A stretch of 20,853 bases of DNA from positions 1 through 20,853 of the forward strand of contig JASFIT010000025.1 in assembly GCA_050122535.1 (NCBI GenBank), written 5' to 3'. Below the pieces are notes generated by a model. That model did not search any database, had not been told where the DNA came from, and saw only the letters and a list, made by a program, of their open reading frames with translations. This DNA comes from JASFEQ01 sp050122535. Lineage in GTDB: Bacteria > Desulfobacterota > DSM-4660 > Desulfatiglandales > HGW-15. Shown here piece after piece: positions 14,709-20,853 of this stretch. Numbering within the stretch: position 1 is the first letter of the stretch; each line of letters starts with the position of its first letter. Made by a program: the position numbers and the translations under genes.

Positions 14709-14962
14709 GCCCTGCCTAACCATGACTTTCTGCTTCAAACGCCCTGATTCTTTTGCATATGCTATCTCGACATTAAACGAAACGGCGATAAAAATAAACA
14801 ATTAATGGATCTTTGTTAACCCTTTTATATCCTTAAGAAATCCAGCCCAATTTTGCCCTTTTATGTATAAGGCAGGCGGCAGCTATGATGAAAAGGAGAG
14901 GGGGTCTTTGCGTCCGTCGTTTTGATTTAAGGGATTGGGGATTTGAAATACATATTGAAAGT

Positions 14963-14990
14963 TTGACAAATTGACCTTAGCTATTATAAG
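14963..14990 (+). promoter_or_regulatory. Candidate promoter very close to the lipase-like gene
   Basis: TTGACA (14963-14968), 16-bp spacer, TATAAG (14985-14990). Transcription would start near 14997, almost at the GTG codon 14999, implying a leaderless or nearly leaderless message. However, AAGGA (14988-14992) has the position of a ribosome site, which would need an upstream promoter. It lies in the divergent region 14709-14998. Confidence 0.35.
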
Positions 14991-14998
14991 GAATTTCC

Positions 14999-15805
14999 GT
15001 GCCAACGTCTTACCCCATCATTCTGGCCCACGGTATCTGCCCCTTTGACAAACTTATCCAGCCCTTTTCAGACGTGGACAATCGTCACGATGACCGTTTC
15101 CACTATTTCCGCAAAATAAGGAGCACCCTCAGACAAAATGGGTTTCTCGCCTTTCACAGCAGAGTGAGCTGGGCTGCAGGTCTAGAAAGGCGTGCTTCAG
15201 ACCTGAAAAAGGAGATTACCAGAATTACGGAGAACTTCTCTAATTGGGCTCGGGTCCATATCATTGCACACAGCATGGGTGGCCTCGATGCCCGCATGAT
15301 GATCTTCAAATACCAAATGCAGGAGCGGGTGGCTTCCCTTACCACCATAGGAACGCCCCATCTGGGCACCGCCTTTGCGGATTGGGGGATTAGAAGGTTT
15401 GGGATACTATTGGATATGGCTCGACCTCTTGGTCTAAATCTTGAAGGGTTCAAAGATTTGACCAGAGAAAGCTGCAGGAAATTCAACCACATAACCAGGG
15501 ATTTTGAAAAGGCCAATGGCGTCGTCTACCAGACCATAGCGGGAGTCCAGCCCTTGAACAGGATATTCAAACCCTTGAGATATTCCTACCGAATCATATG
15601 GAGAGAGGAGGGAGAGAATGACGGATTGGTCTCCCTCAAATCCGCCACGTGGAGAGATGAATACCTTTTGGAGCGGCTGGATGCGGATCATTTCGACCAA
15701 ATAGGGTGGTGGGACGGGAGCAAGGACGCCTGGATGGACAAAGAGGCCTTTGAAAGGTGCATTCGTCAATTTTATCTAAGGATTTCTGGGGGATTAAAGG
15801 ATTGA
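14999..15805 (+). CDS. Lipase-like alpha/beta hydrolase
   Basis: 268 aa starting at GTG 14999, with AAGGA 6 nt upstream. The alpha/beta-hydrolase triad is readable: oxyanion HG (11-12) after a hydrophobic strand, nucleophile Ser92 in AHSMGG (90-95), Asp208 in GENDGLVS, and His231 in DADHFDQIG. TIGTPHLGT (117-125) and the D-G-L-V-S / D-H patterns are those of bacterial true lipases (family I-like, triacylglycerol lipase). It should hydrolyse an ester or lipid substrate. There is no signal peptide, unlike secreted lipases, so an intracellular lipid or acyl-ester substrate is likely. ino1 follows 163 bp downstream with its own promoter. Fold and triad firm, substrate unknown. Confidence 0.88.
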   Translation: MPTSYPIILAHGICPFDKLIQPFSDVDNRHDDRFHYFRKIRSTLRQNGFLAFHSRVSWAAGLERRASDLKKEITRITENFSNWARVHIIAHSMGGLDARMMIFKYQMQERVASLTTIGTPHLGTAFADWGIRRFGILLDMARPLGLNLEGFKDLTRESCRKFNHITRDFEKANGVVYQTIAGVQPLNRIFKPLRYSYRIIWREEGENDGLVSLKSATWRDEYLLERLDADHFDQIGWWDGSKDAWMDKEAFERCIRQFYLRISGGLKD

Positions 15806-15878
15806 CCGTATCCCAAAATCTCCAATCGGAAGGAATTTGAAAATCTTCACCTTGGGAAAGAAGAAATCTGCAATTCTA

Positions 15879-15907
15879 TTGCCATCTCACATTATTTAAA
15901 ATATACT
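15879..15907 (+). promoter_or_regulatory. Sigma70-like promoter for ino1
   Basis: TTGCCA (15879-15884), 17-bp spacer, TATACT (15902-15907): each hexamer matches consensus at five of six positions with ideal spacing. The start of transcription would be near 15914, about 55 nt before the ino1 ATG. Confidence 0.6.
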
Positions 15908-15968
15908 CCATTTTCTTGCCCGCCAAAGGGAATGCCTTCTACCAGAATGACTGAGAATCGAGGTTGAC

Positions 15969-17291
15969 ATGAAACGCAAAGATGAGATCCAGAAGCCAGA
16001 GGGCAAATTGGGAGTCCTTATTCCGGGAATGGGAGGTGCGGTGAGCACCACGTTTTTGGCAGGCGTGGAAACGGTGCGCCAGGGTCTTGCGCTTCCCATT
16101 GGTTCTCTGACTCAGATGGGAACCGTTCGCCTAGGCAAACGGTTCGAGTATCGCATTCCCTTTATAAAGGATTTTGTGCCACTCGCTCAACTGGATGACC
16201 TGGTTTTTGGTGGATGGGATGTGTTCCCGGATAACTGCTATCAGGCAGCCCTTCAGGCCGGCGTGCTCAATCGGGAACATCTCGATCCGGTGCGCACCAC
16301 TCTGGAAGCGTTACAACCCTGGCCGGCGGTTTTCAAACAAGCATATGTGAAGAATCTGGATGGCTCCAACGTAAAGCCTCAAGATTCTCACCTGGAGTTG
16401 ATCGAGGCCGTTCGAGAAGATATCGATTCCTTCAAGCGAGAGCACCAGTTATCGCGTTGCGTCATGATTTGGTGTGCCAGTACAGAGGTCTACTTGAAAC
16501 CCAGCAAGGTTCACGCCTCACTGCAAAATTTTGAGGTGGGCCTAAAGGACAACGACCCCAACATCTCACCGAGCATGCTTTACGCCTATGCGGCCCTGAC
16601 CAGCGGAATCCCTTACATAAACGGCGCCCCCAATCTTACTGTGGACATACCGGCCATGGTGGAGCTGGCAGATAAACATCAATCTGCCGTCGCTGGCAAG
16701 GATTTCAAGACCGGGCAGACCCTGATGAAGACCATCCTGGCGCCGGGACTGAAAGCACGTATGCTAGGCCTGTCCGGATGGTATTCCACAAATATTCTTG
16801 GCAACCGCGACGGTCTGGTGCTGGACGATAAAGACTCTTTCAAAACCAAGGAAGAGAGCAAACTCTCCGTTCTGGACACCATCCTTCAACCGGATGTCTA
16901 TCCCGATCTGTACGGGGATTTCTACCATAAAGTGGCGATCAACTATTATCCTCCCCGAGGTGACAATAAAGAAGGTTGGGACTGCATCGACATCTATGGG
17001 TGGCTTGGTTATCCCATGCAGATTAAAGTGGACTTTCTTTGTAGGGACAGCATTTTGGCTGCACCCATCGTTTTAGATCTGGTACTTCTCACAGATCTGG
17101 CCCAGCGGGCTGCGATGATTGGGATACAGGAGTGGCTCTCCTTCTATTTCAAGAGTCCACAATGTGCAACTGACCTCTATCCTGAGCACGATCTCTTCAT
17201 TCAATTGATGAAACTGAAAAACACTTTGCGCTATCTCATGGGAGAAGAGCAAATCACTCACCTGGGGCTTGATTACTACTATTCTGTCTGA
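15969..17291 (+). CDS. ino1: myo-Inositol-3-phosphate synthase
   Basis: 440 aa. Converts glucose-6-phosphate to 1D-myo-inositol 3-phosphate with internally recycled NAD. The Rossmann start is VLIPGMGGAVSTT (16-28). The family hallmarks GKDFKTGQTLMKT (243-255) and STNILGNRDGLVL (273-285) are present; the lysine-rich KTKEESKLS region and DFYHKVAINYYPPRGD lie where family members carry the active site. The length and the PPRGD segment fit the longer bacterial class rather than the ~360-aa actinobacterial one. The ATG at 15969 follows GAGGTTGAC, and a promoter precedes it. The product can supply the phosphatidylinositol-phosphate-synthase-like enzyme encoded at 10912-11607, or inositol-based solutes. 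A 9-bp perfect inverted repeat follows the stop. Confidence 0.93.
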   Translation: MKRKDEIQKPEGKLGVLIPGMGGAVSTTFLAGVETVRQGLALPIGSLTQMGTVRLGKRFEYRIPFIKDFVPLAQLDDLVFGGWDVFPDNCYQAALQAGVLNREHLDPVRTTLEALQPWPAVFKQAYVKNLDGSNVKPQDSHLELIEAVREDIDSFKREHQLSRCVMIWCASTEVYLKPSKVHASLQNFEVGLKDNDPNISPSMLYAYAALTSGIPYINGAPNLTVDIPAMVELADKHQSAVAGKDFKTGQTLMKTILAPGLKARMLGLSGWYSTNILGNRDGLVLDDKDSFKTKEESKLSVLDTILQPDVYPDLYGDFYHKVAINYYPPRGDNKEGWDCIDIYGWLGYPMQIKVDFLCRDSILAAPIVLDLVLLTDLAQRAAMIGIQEWLSFYFKSPQCATDLYPEHDLFIQLMKLKNTLRYLMGEEQITHLGLDYYYSV

Positions 17292-17297
17292 AAGGCA

Positions 17298-17334
17298 GAG
17301 GGATGCCCTTCCCCTCCGTCCAGCAGCATCCCTC
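17298..17334 (+). terminator. Perfect 9-bp inverted repeat after ino1
   Basis: GAGGGATGC (17298-17306) and GCATCCCTC (17326-17334) are exact complements around a 19-nt pyrimidine-rich loop, 6 nt after the ino1 stop. There is no U-run downstream, so it is either a weak terminator or a transcript-end stabiliser. Confidence 0.4.
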
Positions 17335-17448
17335 AATCACAGACCCTCTCCTCTTAATTGGTTTCCGCTGAACTGAATCGATGCTAAACAAAATCCTTTG
17401 CTTAGAGGTCTTCTACCGTTTACCCTGATGGGAGAATGGAGGTGTATT

Positions 17449-17904
17449 ATGTTTCATAGACTAAAGGGAATACTTGTTGTGATACCAGCGCTTTTTTGGG
17501 TTTTTGTGCCAATGGATTCCCAGGGCGCACGAATGCCTCTCGGCAAGTGGTGGCGCATGCCCCATGTGGCTGAACAGCTCAATCTTAACGGTAGAGAAAA
17601 AGAACAGCTGGACGATCTGTTCATTCAGACTCGGCGAAAGATGATCGACCTTAAAAGGGCCGTCGAGAAAGAGCGGTTGGAACTGGGCATTTTTATGGAC
17701 AAAGAGACATTGGATGAAGATGCCGTTAGAGGACAGTTCAAAAAGCTGGGACAGGCGCGGGCCAATCTTGCCGCTGAAAGATTCCGCTTCATTCTGGCGG
17801 TCCGAAAGATTCTAGGCGCAGAACGTTTTCAAAGCCTGAAGACGCTTTTCTGGGCTACTAGAGAGCAGAGGCTTCATCGCCAAAGCCGCTTTAAGAGGCC
17901 ATGA
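17449..17904 (+). CDS. Spy/CpxP-like (LTxxQ-type) periplasmic protein
   Basis: 151 aa from ATG 17449, preceded by GGAGGTG (17438-17444), the best start; the frame is open upstream from 17398 without a ribosome site. MFHRLKGILVVIPALFWVFV is a signal-peptide-like n- and h-region, and a short c-region ending SQGAR follows. The mature part is all helical, with LNLNGREKEQLDDLF (44-58) and ILGAERFQSLK (121-131) matching the paired LTxxQ-like helices of the Spy/CpxP superfamily, and the tail is basic. Members act as periplasmic chaperones or metal-stress sensors. No two-component genes are adjacent, so its signal is unknown. Probably its own transcription unit between ino1 and the macrodomain gene. 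Family assignment moderate. Confidence 0.75.
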   Translation: MFHRLKGILVVIPALFWVFVPMDSQGARMPLGKWWRMPHVAEQLNLNGREKEQLDDLFIQTRRKMIDLKRAVEKERLELGIFMDKETLDEDAVRGQFKKLGQARANLAAERFRFILAVRKILGAERFQSLKTLFWATREQRLHRQSRFKRP

Positions 17905-18136
17905 ATGTACAATAATTATTGGTCACGCTCAAAACGCTTGGCACTGCCTTGAGAAAAGGGGCGTGGCCTCAGACTTTAAGAACGGAGCTCGTTTACCGGC
18001 ATGCACATTAAAGCATCATTTGCACGAGCCGGGGTATAACGATACTCTCCCGCTCCCCATAGCTGGACCTTCGAAAAGCGGGGAATTTTAGAAATCGATC
18101 ATTAGCTAACCCTTTGGGCTGCAAAGGAGGGGCATG

Positions 18137-18655
18137 ATGGAAGAGAGAGTGGAGATTGTAGAGGGCGATATTACCCAACAGCAGGTGGATGCCATTGTGA
18201 ATGCGGCCAACACCTCCCTCCTGGGAGGCGGTGGGGTGGATGGGGCCATCCACAGGGCGGCGGGCCCTGAACTCCTTGAGGAAACAAGGCAGATCGGAGG
18301 TTGTCCCACCGGTGAGGCACGGGTCAGCAAAGGGTATCGCCTCGCCGCCAAGTGGGTCATTCACACGGTGGGACCGGTGTGGAAGGGGGGTCACAAAAAC
18401 GAAGAAAGCCTGCTCTCCAGCTGTTATAAAAACAGCTTCCAGGCGGCCCAGGACTTGGGCGTTAAGACCATAGCCTTTCCCTCCATTAGTACCGGTGCCT
18501 ATGGGTTTCCGCTGGAAAGGGCCACGGAGATCGCATTGGGTGTGACCAAGGACTTCCTCGAAACCGATAAGACCCTGACCAAAGTGTGCTTTGTCTGTTT
18601 TGGTGAAAAGGCACTCAATACGTATCGGCAGGTTTACAGCCGGGTCTTTGGTTGA
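18137..18655 (+). CDS. Macrodomain protein (O-acetyl-ADP-ribose deacetylase family)
   Basis: 172 aa. Binds ADP-ribose derivatives, and MacroD/YmdB-type members remove the acetyl group from O-acetyl-ADP-ribose or ADP-ribose from proteins. Signature elements: GDIT (10-13), VDAIVNAAN (17-25), the phosphate loop GGGGVDGAIHRAAG (30-43) with the catalytic-type Asp35, and STGAYGFP (118-125). Two ATGs occur in tandem at 18134 and 18137; AAGGAGG (18124-18130) is 6 nt from the second and only 3 nt from the first, so the second is preferred. A cytoplasmic single-domain protein. Preceded by a 232-bp gap in which I see no convincing promoter. Family firm. Confidence 0.95.
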   Translation: MEERVEIVEGDITQQQVDAIVNAANTSLLGGGGVDGAIHRAAGPELLEETRQIGGCPTGEARVSKGYRLAAKWVIHTVGPVWKGGHKNEESLLSSCYKNSFQAAQDLGVKTIAFPSISTGAYGFPLERATEIALGVTKDFLETDKTLTKVCFVCFGEKALNTYRQVYSRVFG

Positions 18656-18689
18656 CCATTTGGCGCGAAAGATCCCACCTTGAAATCGC

Positions 18690-19907
18690 TCACAAAAGAT
18701 TCTTCTCTATAAGGGCGAAGATCTTTTCTCGGGTCCGATAGCCAAAATGGCTACCATTAAGCATGATAACAAAAGATAAGGCGCTGGCTTGCTCTTCGCC
18801 TAAATAGCCGGCCACGGATTTGACGTCACGCAAGGTGCCGGTTTTGGACCAGGCCCTGCCCTCATGGGGGAGCAAATTACGATGAGGCCTAAAGTGATCC
18901 AGGACCACGATCATCTGAGTGGCGGTGATCCGGTTTCGACGAGAAAGCCCTGAACCTTCTTCCACCTTTAACCGGGGTAATCCCAAGAAGCCAAAGAAAT
19001 CGGCCATGACGCGTTGAGATTTTTCCACTGTGGCCGGAGGACCATGTCTCGCCGCACCCATGGCCAGGAAGATCTGGTTTGCAATGAAGTTATTAGAGTA
19101 CTTGAACATCTCTCTTGACGTCTCCGCCAGATCCCTGCTTGAGCGGTGAAGGTAGAAGAGGGGGAAAGCTGTGGAATCTCTTTTCGCCTTCGCCACCTTC
19201 CCCCGCACGGGGATGGAGCGCCTCTCCAGAAAGGCCTTTGTGAGTTCACCTGCGTATTGGAGGCATTTCTCCGGACTTTCAGAGAGGTTAATGCGCACCA
19301 CCCCTCTTTGCCCACTTTTTAAAGCGATCTTTCGCGCAAGATCGGTCAGCGGGGTCTGAGGTTCTGCCGATTGGACTTCCCCGTCCGAGGCTATCTTTAC
19401 GAAGACGGTATTGAAGTTGACACACAAAGCCCCATTGTAGGCATCATATGGATTAATGCTCCGTTTTGTGCCATGCAAAACCAGGTTCGATTGGAAGTAT
19501 CGATCATCCAGATAGATATTCCTTACCTCATTTAAACCCTTGGACTTGAGCTGACGGGCTATCTGGTCCAACTCCTCTGAGACCAGATAAGGATCACCTC
19601 TCCCTACCACATAAAGATCATTCTCGTGACTCAATCTGAACTCTGTGGTGAAATGGTGAGTTGGCTCCAGGTAATGCAGTGCGGCGGCGGCAGTGGCTAT
19701 TTTGAGAATTGAAGCGGGGACCAGGGCTTTATCTGCATTAACTGCAAAAAGGTGCCTGTTTTGCGCATCTGCCACCAATACGGCACCCCCATTGGCGAGG
19801 GCAATAATCTCATCCTCCCAGGTAACACCTTTAGACCACACTAGGATGGGAAGCAGGAGTGGGACTAGAGATAAAGCTATGAAGGCTTTGATACGTGCTG
19901 ATAACAT
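18690..19907 (-). CDS. dacB: D-alanyl-D-alanine carboxypeptidase/endopeptidase, PBP4 type (peptidase family S13)
   Basis: About 405 aa from Met at 19907. All three serine penicillin-binding motifs are visible (numbering from the longest frame, Met at 19985): SILK (Ser92-Lys95), SNN (297-299) and KTG (381-383), plus GSGLSR (345-350). It trims or cleaves D-Ala-D-Ala and cross-links in periplasmic peptidoglycan. MLSARIKAFIALSLVPLLL gives a clean signal sequence, so Met27 of the longest frame (19907) is preferred; starts at 19919, 19925 and 19985 are possible, and none has a Shine-Dalgarno. It is somewhat shorter than E. coli PBP4, suggesting a reduced middle domain. Convergent with the macrodomain gene (34 bp between stops) and divergent from purM. 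Confidence 0.9.
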   Translation of the reverse strand: MLSARIKAFIALSLVPLLLPILVWSKGVTWEDEIIALANGGAVLVADAQNRHLFAVNADKALVPASILKIATAAAALHYLEPTHHFTTEFRLSHENDLYVVGRGDPYLVSEELDQIARQLKSKGLNEVRNIYLDDRYFQSNLVLHGTKRSINPYDAYNGALCVNFNTVFVKIASDGEVQSAEPQTPLTDLARKIALKSGQRGVVRINLSESPEKCLQYAGELTKAFLERRSIPVRGKVAKAKRDSTAFPLFYLHRSSRDLAETSREMFKYSNNFIANQIFLAMGAARHGPPATVEKSQRVMADFFGFLGLPRLKVEEGSGLSRRNRITATQMIVVLDHFRPHRNLLPHEGRAWSKTGTLRDVKSVAGYLGEEQASALSFVIMLNGSHFGYRTREKIFALIEKNLL

Positions 19908-19920
19908 TACATTTAACATT

Positions 19921-19948
19921 ATCATACCATAAACACGCAAAGGCTCAA
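19921..19948 (-). promoter_or_regulatory. Candidate promoter for dacB
   Basis: Minus strand: TTGAGC (19943-19948), 16-bp spacer, TATGAT (19921-19926). The transcript would start near 19914, just before ATG 19907, consistent with a short-leader message and with no Shine-Dalgarno being found. It would rule out the longer starts. Confidence 0.4.
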
Positions 19949-19985
19949 CCAGTAAGACCTGCTCATCAGGGGAAAGAGAAAACAT

Positions 19986-20017
19986 TTGACAATAAGATGA
20001 GAAGAAAGATATATGAT
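19986..20017 (+). promoter_or_regulatory. Candidate promoter for purM
   Basis: A perfect TTGACA (19986-19991) is followed by TATATG (20010-20015, spacer 18) and overlapping TATGAT (20012-20017, spacer 20). The -35 is ideal and the -10 approximate. It lies in the short divergent region between dacB and purM. Confidence 0.45.
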
Positions 20018-20072
20018 CAATAAAATCACCTAATTCCTTTAGTTATGACAAAACACCTTGGTATGTAAGAGC

Positions 20073-20853
20073 ATGGAAGAGAGCGCAAAAAAAGATACAT
20101 ATGCAAATGCCGGTGTGGATATTGATGAGGGGAACAGATTCGTTGAGCTCATAAAGCCCGTTGTAAGCAAGACTTTTAAATCCGGTGTCATCACCGACAT
20201 AGGGGGTTTTGCCGGACTTTTCTCCTTGCATATCGAGGACATCAAGAACCCAGTGCTGGTCACATCCACGGATGGTGTGGGGACAAAACTAAAAATCGCA
20301 TTTTTGATGGACAAGCACGATACAGTAGGCATTGACCTTGTAGCCATGTGCATAAACGACATCATGGTCCAGGGTGCGATCCCCCTTCTTATGCTCGACT
20401 ATATTGCAATGGCCAAGCTGGATGTTGCCAAAGCCGTTGATATCGTCAAAGGAATAGCGGCTGGCTGTAAGGAGGCCAATTGTTCTCTAATCGGTGGTGA
20501 GACGGCGGAAATGCCCGGCTTTTATGCTGAAGGGGAGTACGACCTGGCTGGATTTGTTGTGGGCGTGGCCGGTAACGAGCAACTCCTTGACGGCTCAGAG
20601 ATTGCGGTGGGATACCAGTTGATCGGCATAGCCTCCAGTGGGCTGCACAGCAATGGATATTCCCTTGTTCGCAAGATTTTCTTTGACCAATTGAAGATGG
20701 CTGTGGATGTTCATGTGGAGGAATTCGGCCGTACCCTTGGAGAGGAACTTCTGGAGCCCACCCGTATTTATAGCAGTGCTATAACGAACTTGAGACGTGA
20801 CTTTAGTATTTATGGTATCTCCCATATTACAGGCGGAGGTCTCATCGATAACC
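20073..20853 (+). CDS. purM: Phosphoribosylformylglycinamidine cyclo-ligase (AIR synthase), 5' part
   Basis: 260 codons are visible and the frame runs off the right edge; full PurM is about 345 aa. It closes formylglycinamidine ribotide to aminoimidazole ribotide with ATP in purine synthesis. The N-terminus TYANAGVDIDEGN (9-21), DIGGFAGLF (42-50), TDGVGTK (66-72), MCINDI (92-97) and GGETAEMPGFY (141-151) are all canonical. Start at ATG 20073: a short frame MTKHLGM-stop (20045-20068) ends 4 nt before it and the ribosome site (AAGAG, close to the ATG) is weak. purN or purD could follow outside the window. No defect is seen in the visible part. Confidence 0.95.
   Translation, partial: MEESAKKDTYANAGVDIDEGNRFVELIKPVVSKTFKSGVITDIGGFAGLFSLHIEDIKNPVLVTSTDGVGTKLKIAFLMDKHDTVGIDLVAMCINDIMVQGAIPLLMLDYIAMAKLDVAKAVDIVKGIAAGCKEANCSLIGGETAEMPGFYAEGEYDLAGFVVGVAGNEQLLDGSEIAVGYQLIGIASSGLHSNGYSLVRKIFFDQLKMAVDVHVEEFGRTLGEELLEPTRIYSSAITNLRRDFSIYGISHITGGGLIDN

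Noticed and set aside
14886..14972. 28-codon frame upstream of the lipase-like gene
   Set aside because: No ribosome site and it overlaps the candidate promoter; too short to support.
1..20853. Defence, prophage, CRISPR or toxin-antitoxin system
   Set aside because: No nucleases, phage genes, repeat-spacer arrays or toxin-like pairs were seen; the macrodomain is a stand-alone housekeeping-type protein without a DarT-like partner.

Overview
The window reads as a chromosomal segment of a Gram-negative bacterium, most likely a Desulfobacterota (deltaproteobacterial) lineage. This is inferred from several features together: a PilT-type ATPase pair in one operon, an acetyl-CoA carboxylase carboxyltransferase with alpha-like and beta-like halves fused in one chain, a long inositol-phosphate synthase, a DUF364-type protein, exported proteins with signal peptides, and a PBP4-type peptidase. 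No 16S or other decisive marker is present. No prophage, CRISPR array, defence island or rRNA was seen.

Left part (1-5746): the 3' end of a GHMP-family sugar kinase (+) converges on a four-gene minus-strand operon, pilT - second PilT/PilU-like ATPase - zinc-ribbon/pseudo-receiver protein - small helical protein. The operon has a good sigma70-like promoter upstream of pilT. Further upstream on the same strand are a GNAT acetyltransferase and a histone-deacetylase-family amidohydrolase.

Middle (5970-12038): a double zinc-ribbon protein, NAD-dependent malate dehydrogenase with a small conserved gene behind it, then on the minus strand a fused AccA-AccD carboxyltransferase and a translationally coupled pair, CDP-alcohol phosphatidyltransferase (phosphatidylinositol-phosphate-synthase-like) and NUDIX hydrolase. 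Two inverted copies of a roughly 240-bp palindromic MITE-like repeat (6369-6610 and 11691-11926) bracket this block. They share an identical 60-nt core that can fold as a three-way junction.

Right part (12039-20853): a minus-strand trio (secreted protein of unknown function, DUF4213/DUF364 protein, unknown 136-aa protein) is divergent from a lipase-like alpha/beta hydrolase and inositol-3-phosphate synthase (ino1). These are followed by a Spy/CpxP-like periplasmic protein, a macrodomain protein, a PBP4-type D-Ala-D-Ala carboxypeptidase (minus) and the 5' part of purM.

Functional links: ino1 makes inositol phosphate, the head group that the CDP-alcohol phosphatidyltransferase appears fitted to use, so the window probably encodes phosphatidylinositol-phosphate synthesis, uncommon outside actinobacteria and archaea. 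Malate dehydrogenase and the ACC carboxyltransferase serve central and lipid metabolism. The most plausible under-described items are the zinc-ribbon pseudo-receiver in the pilT operon, the three-way-junction repeat family, the alpha-then-beta ACC fusion, and the secreted-protein/DUF364 operon.
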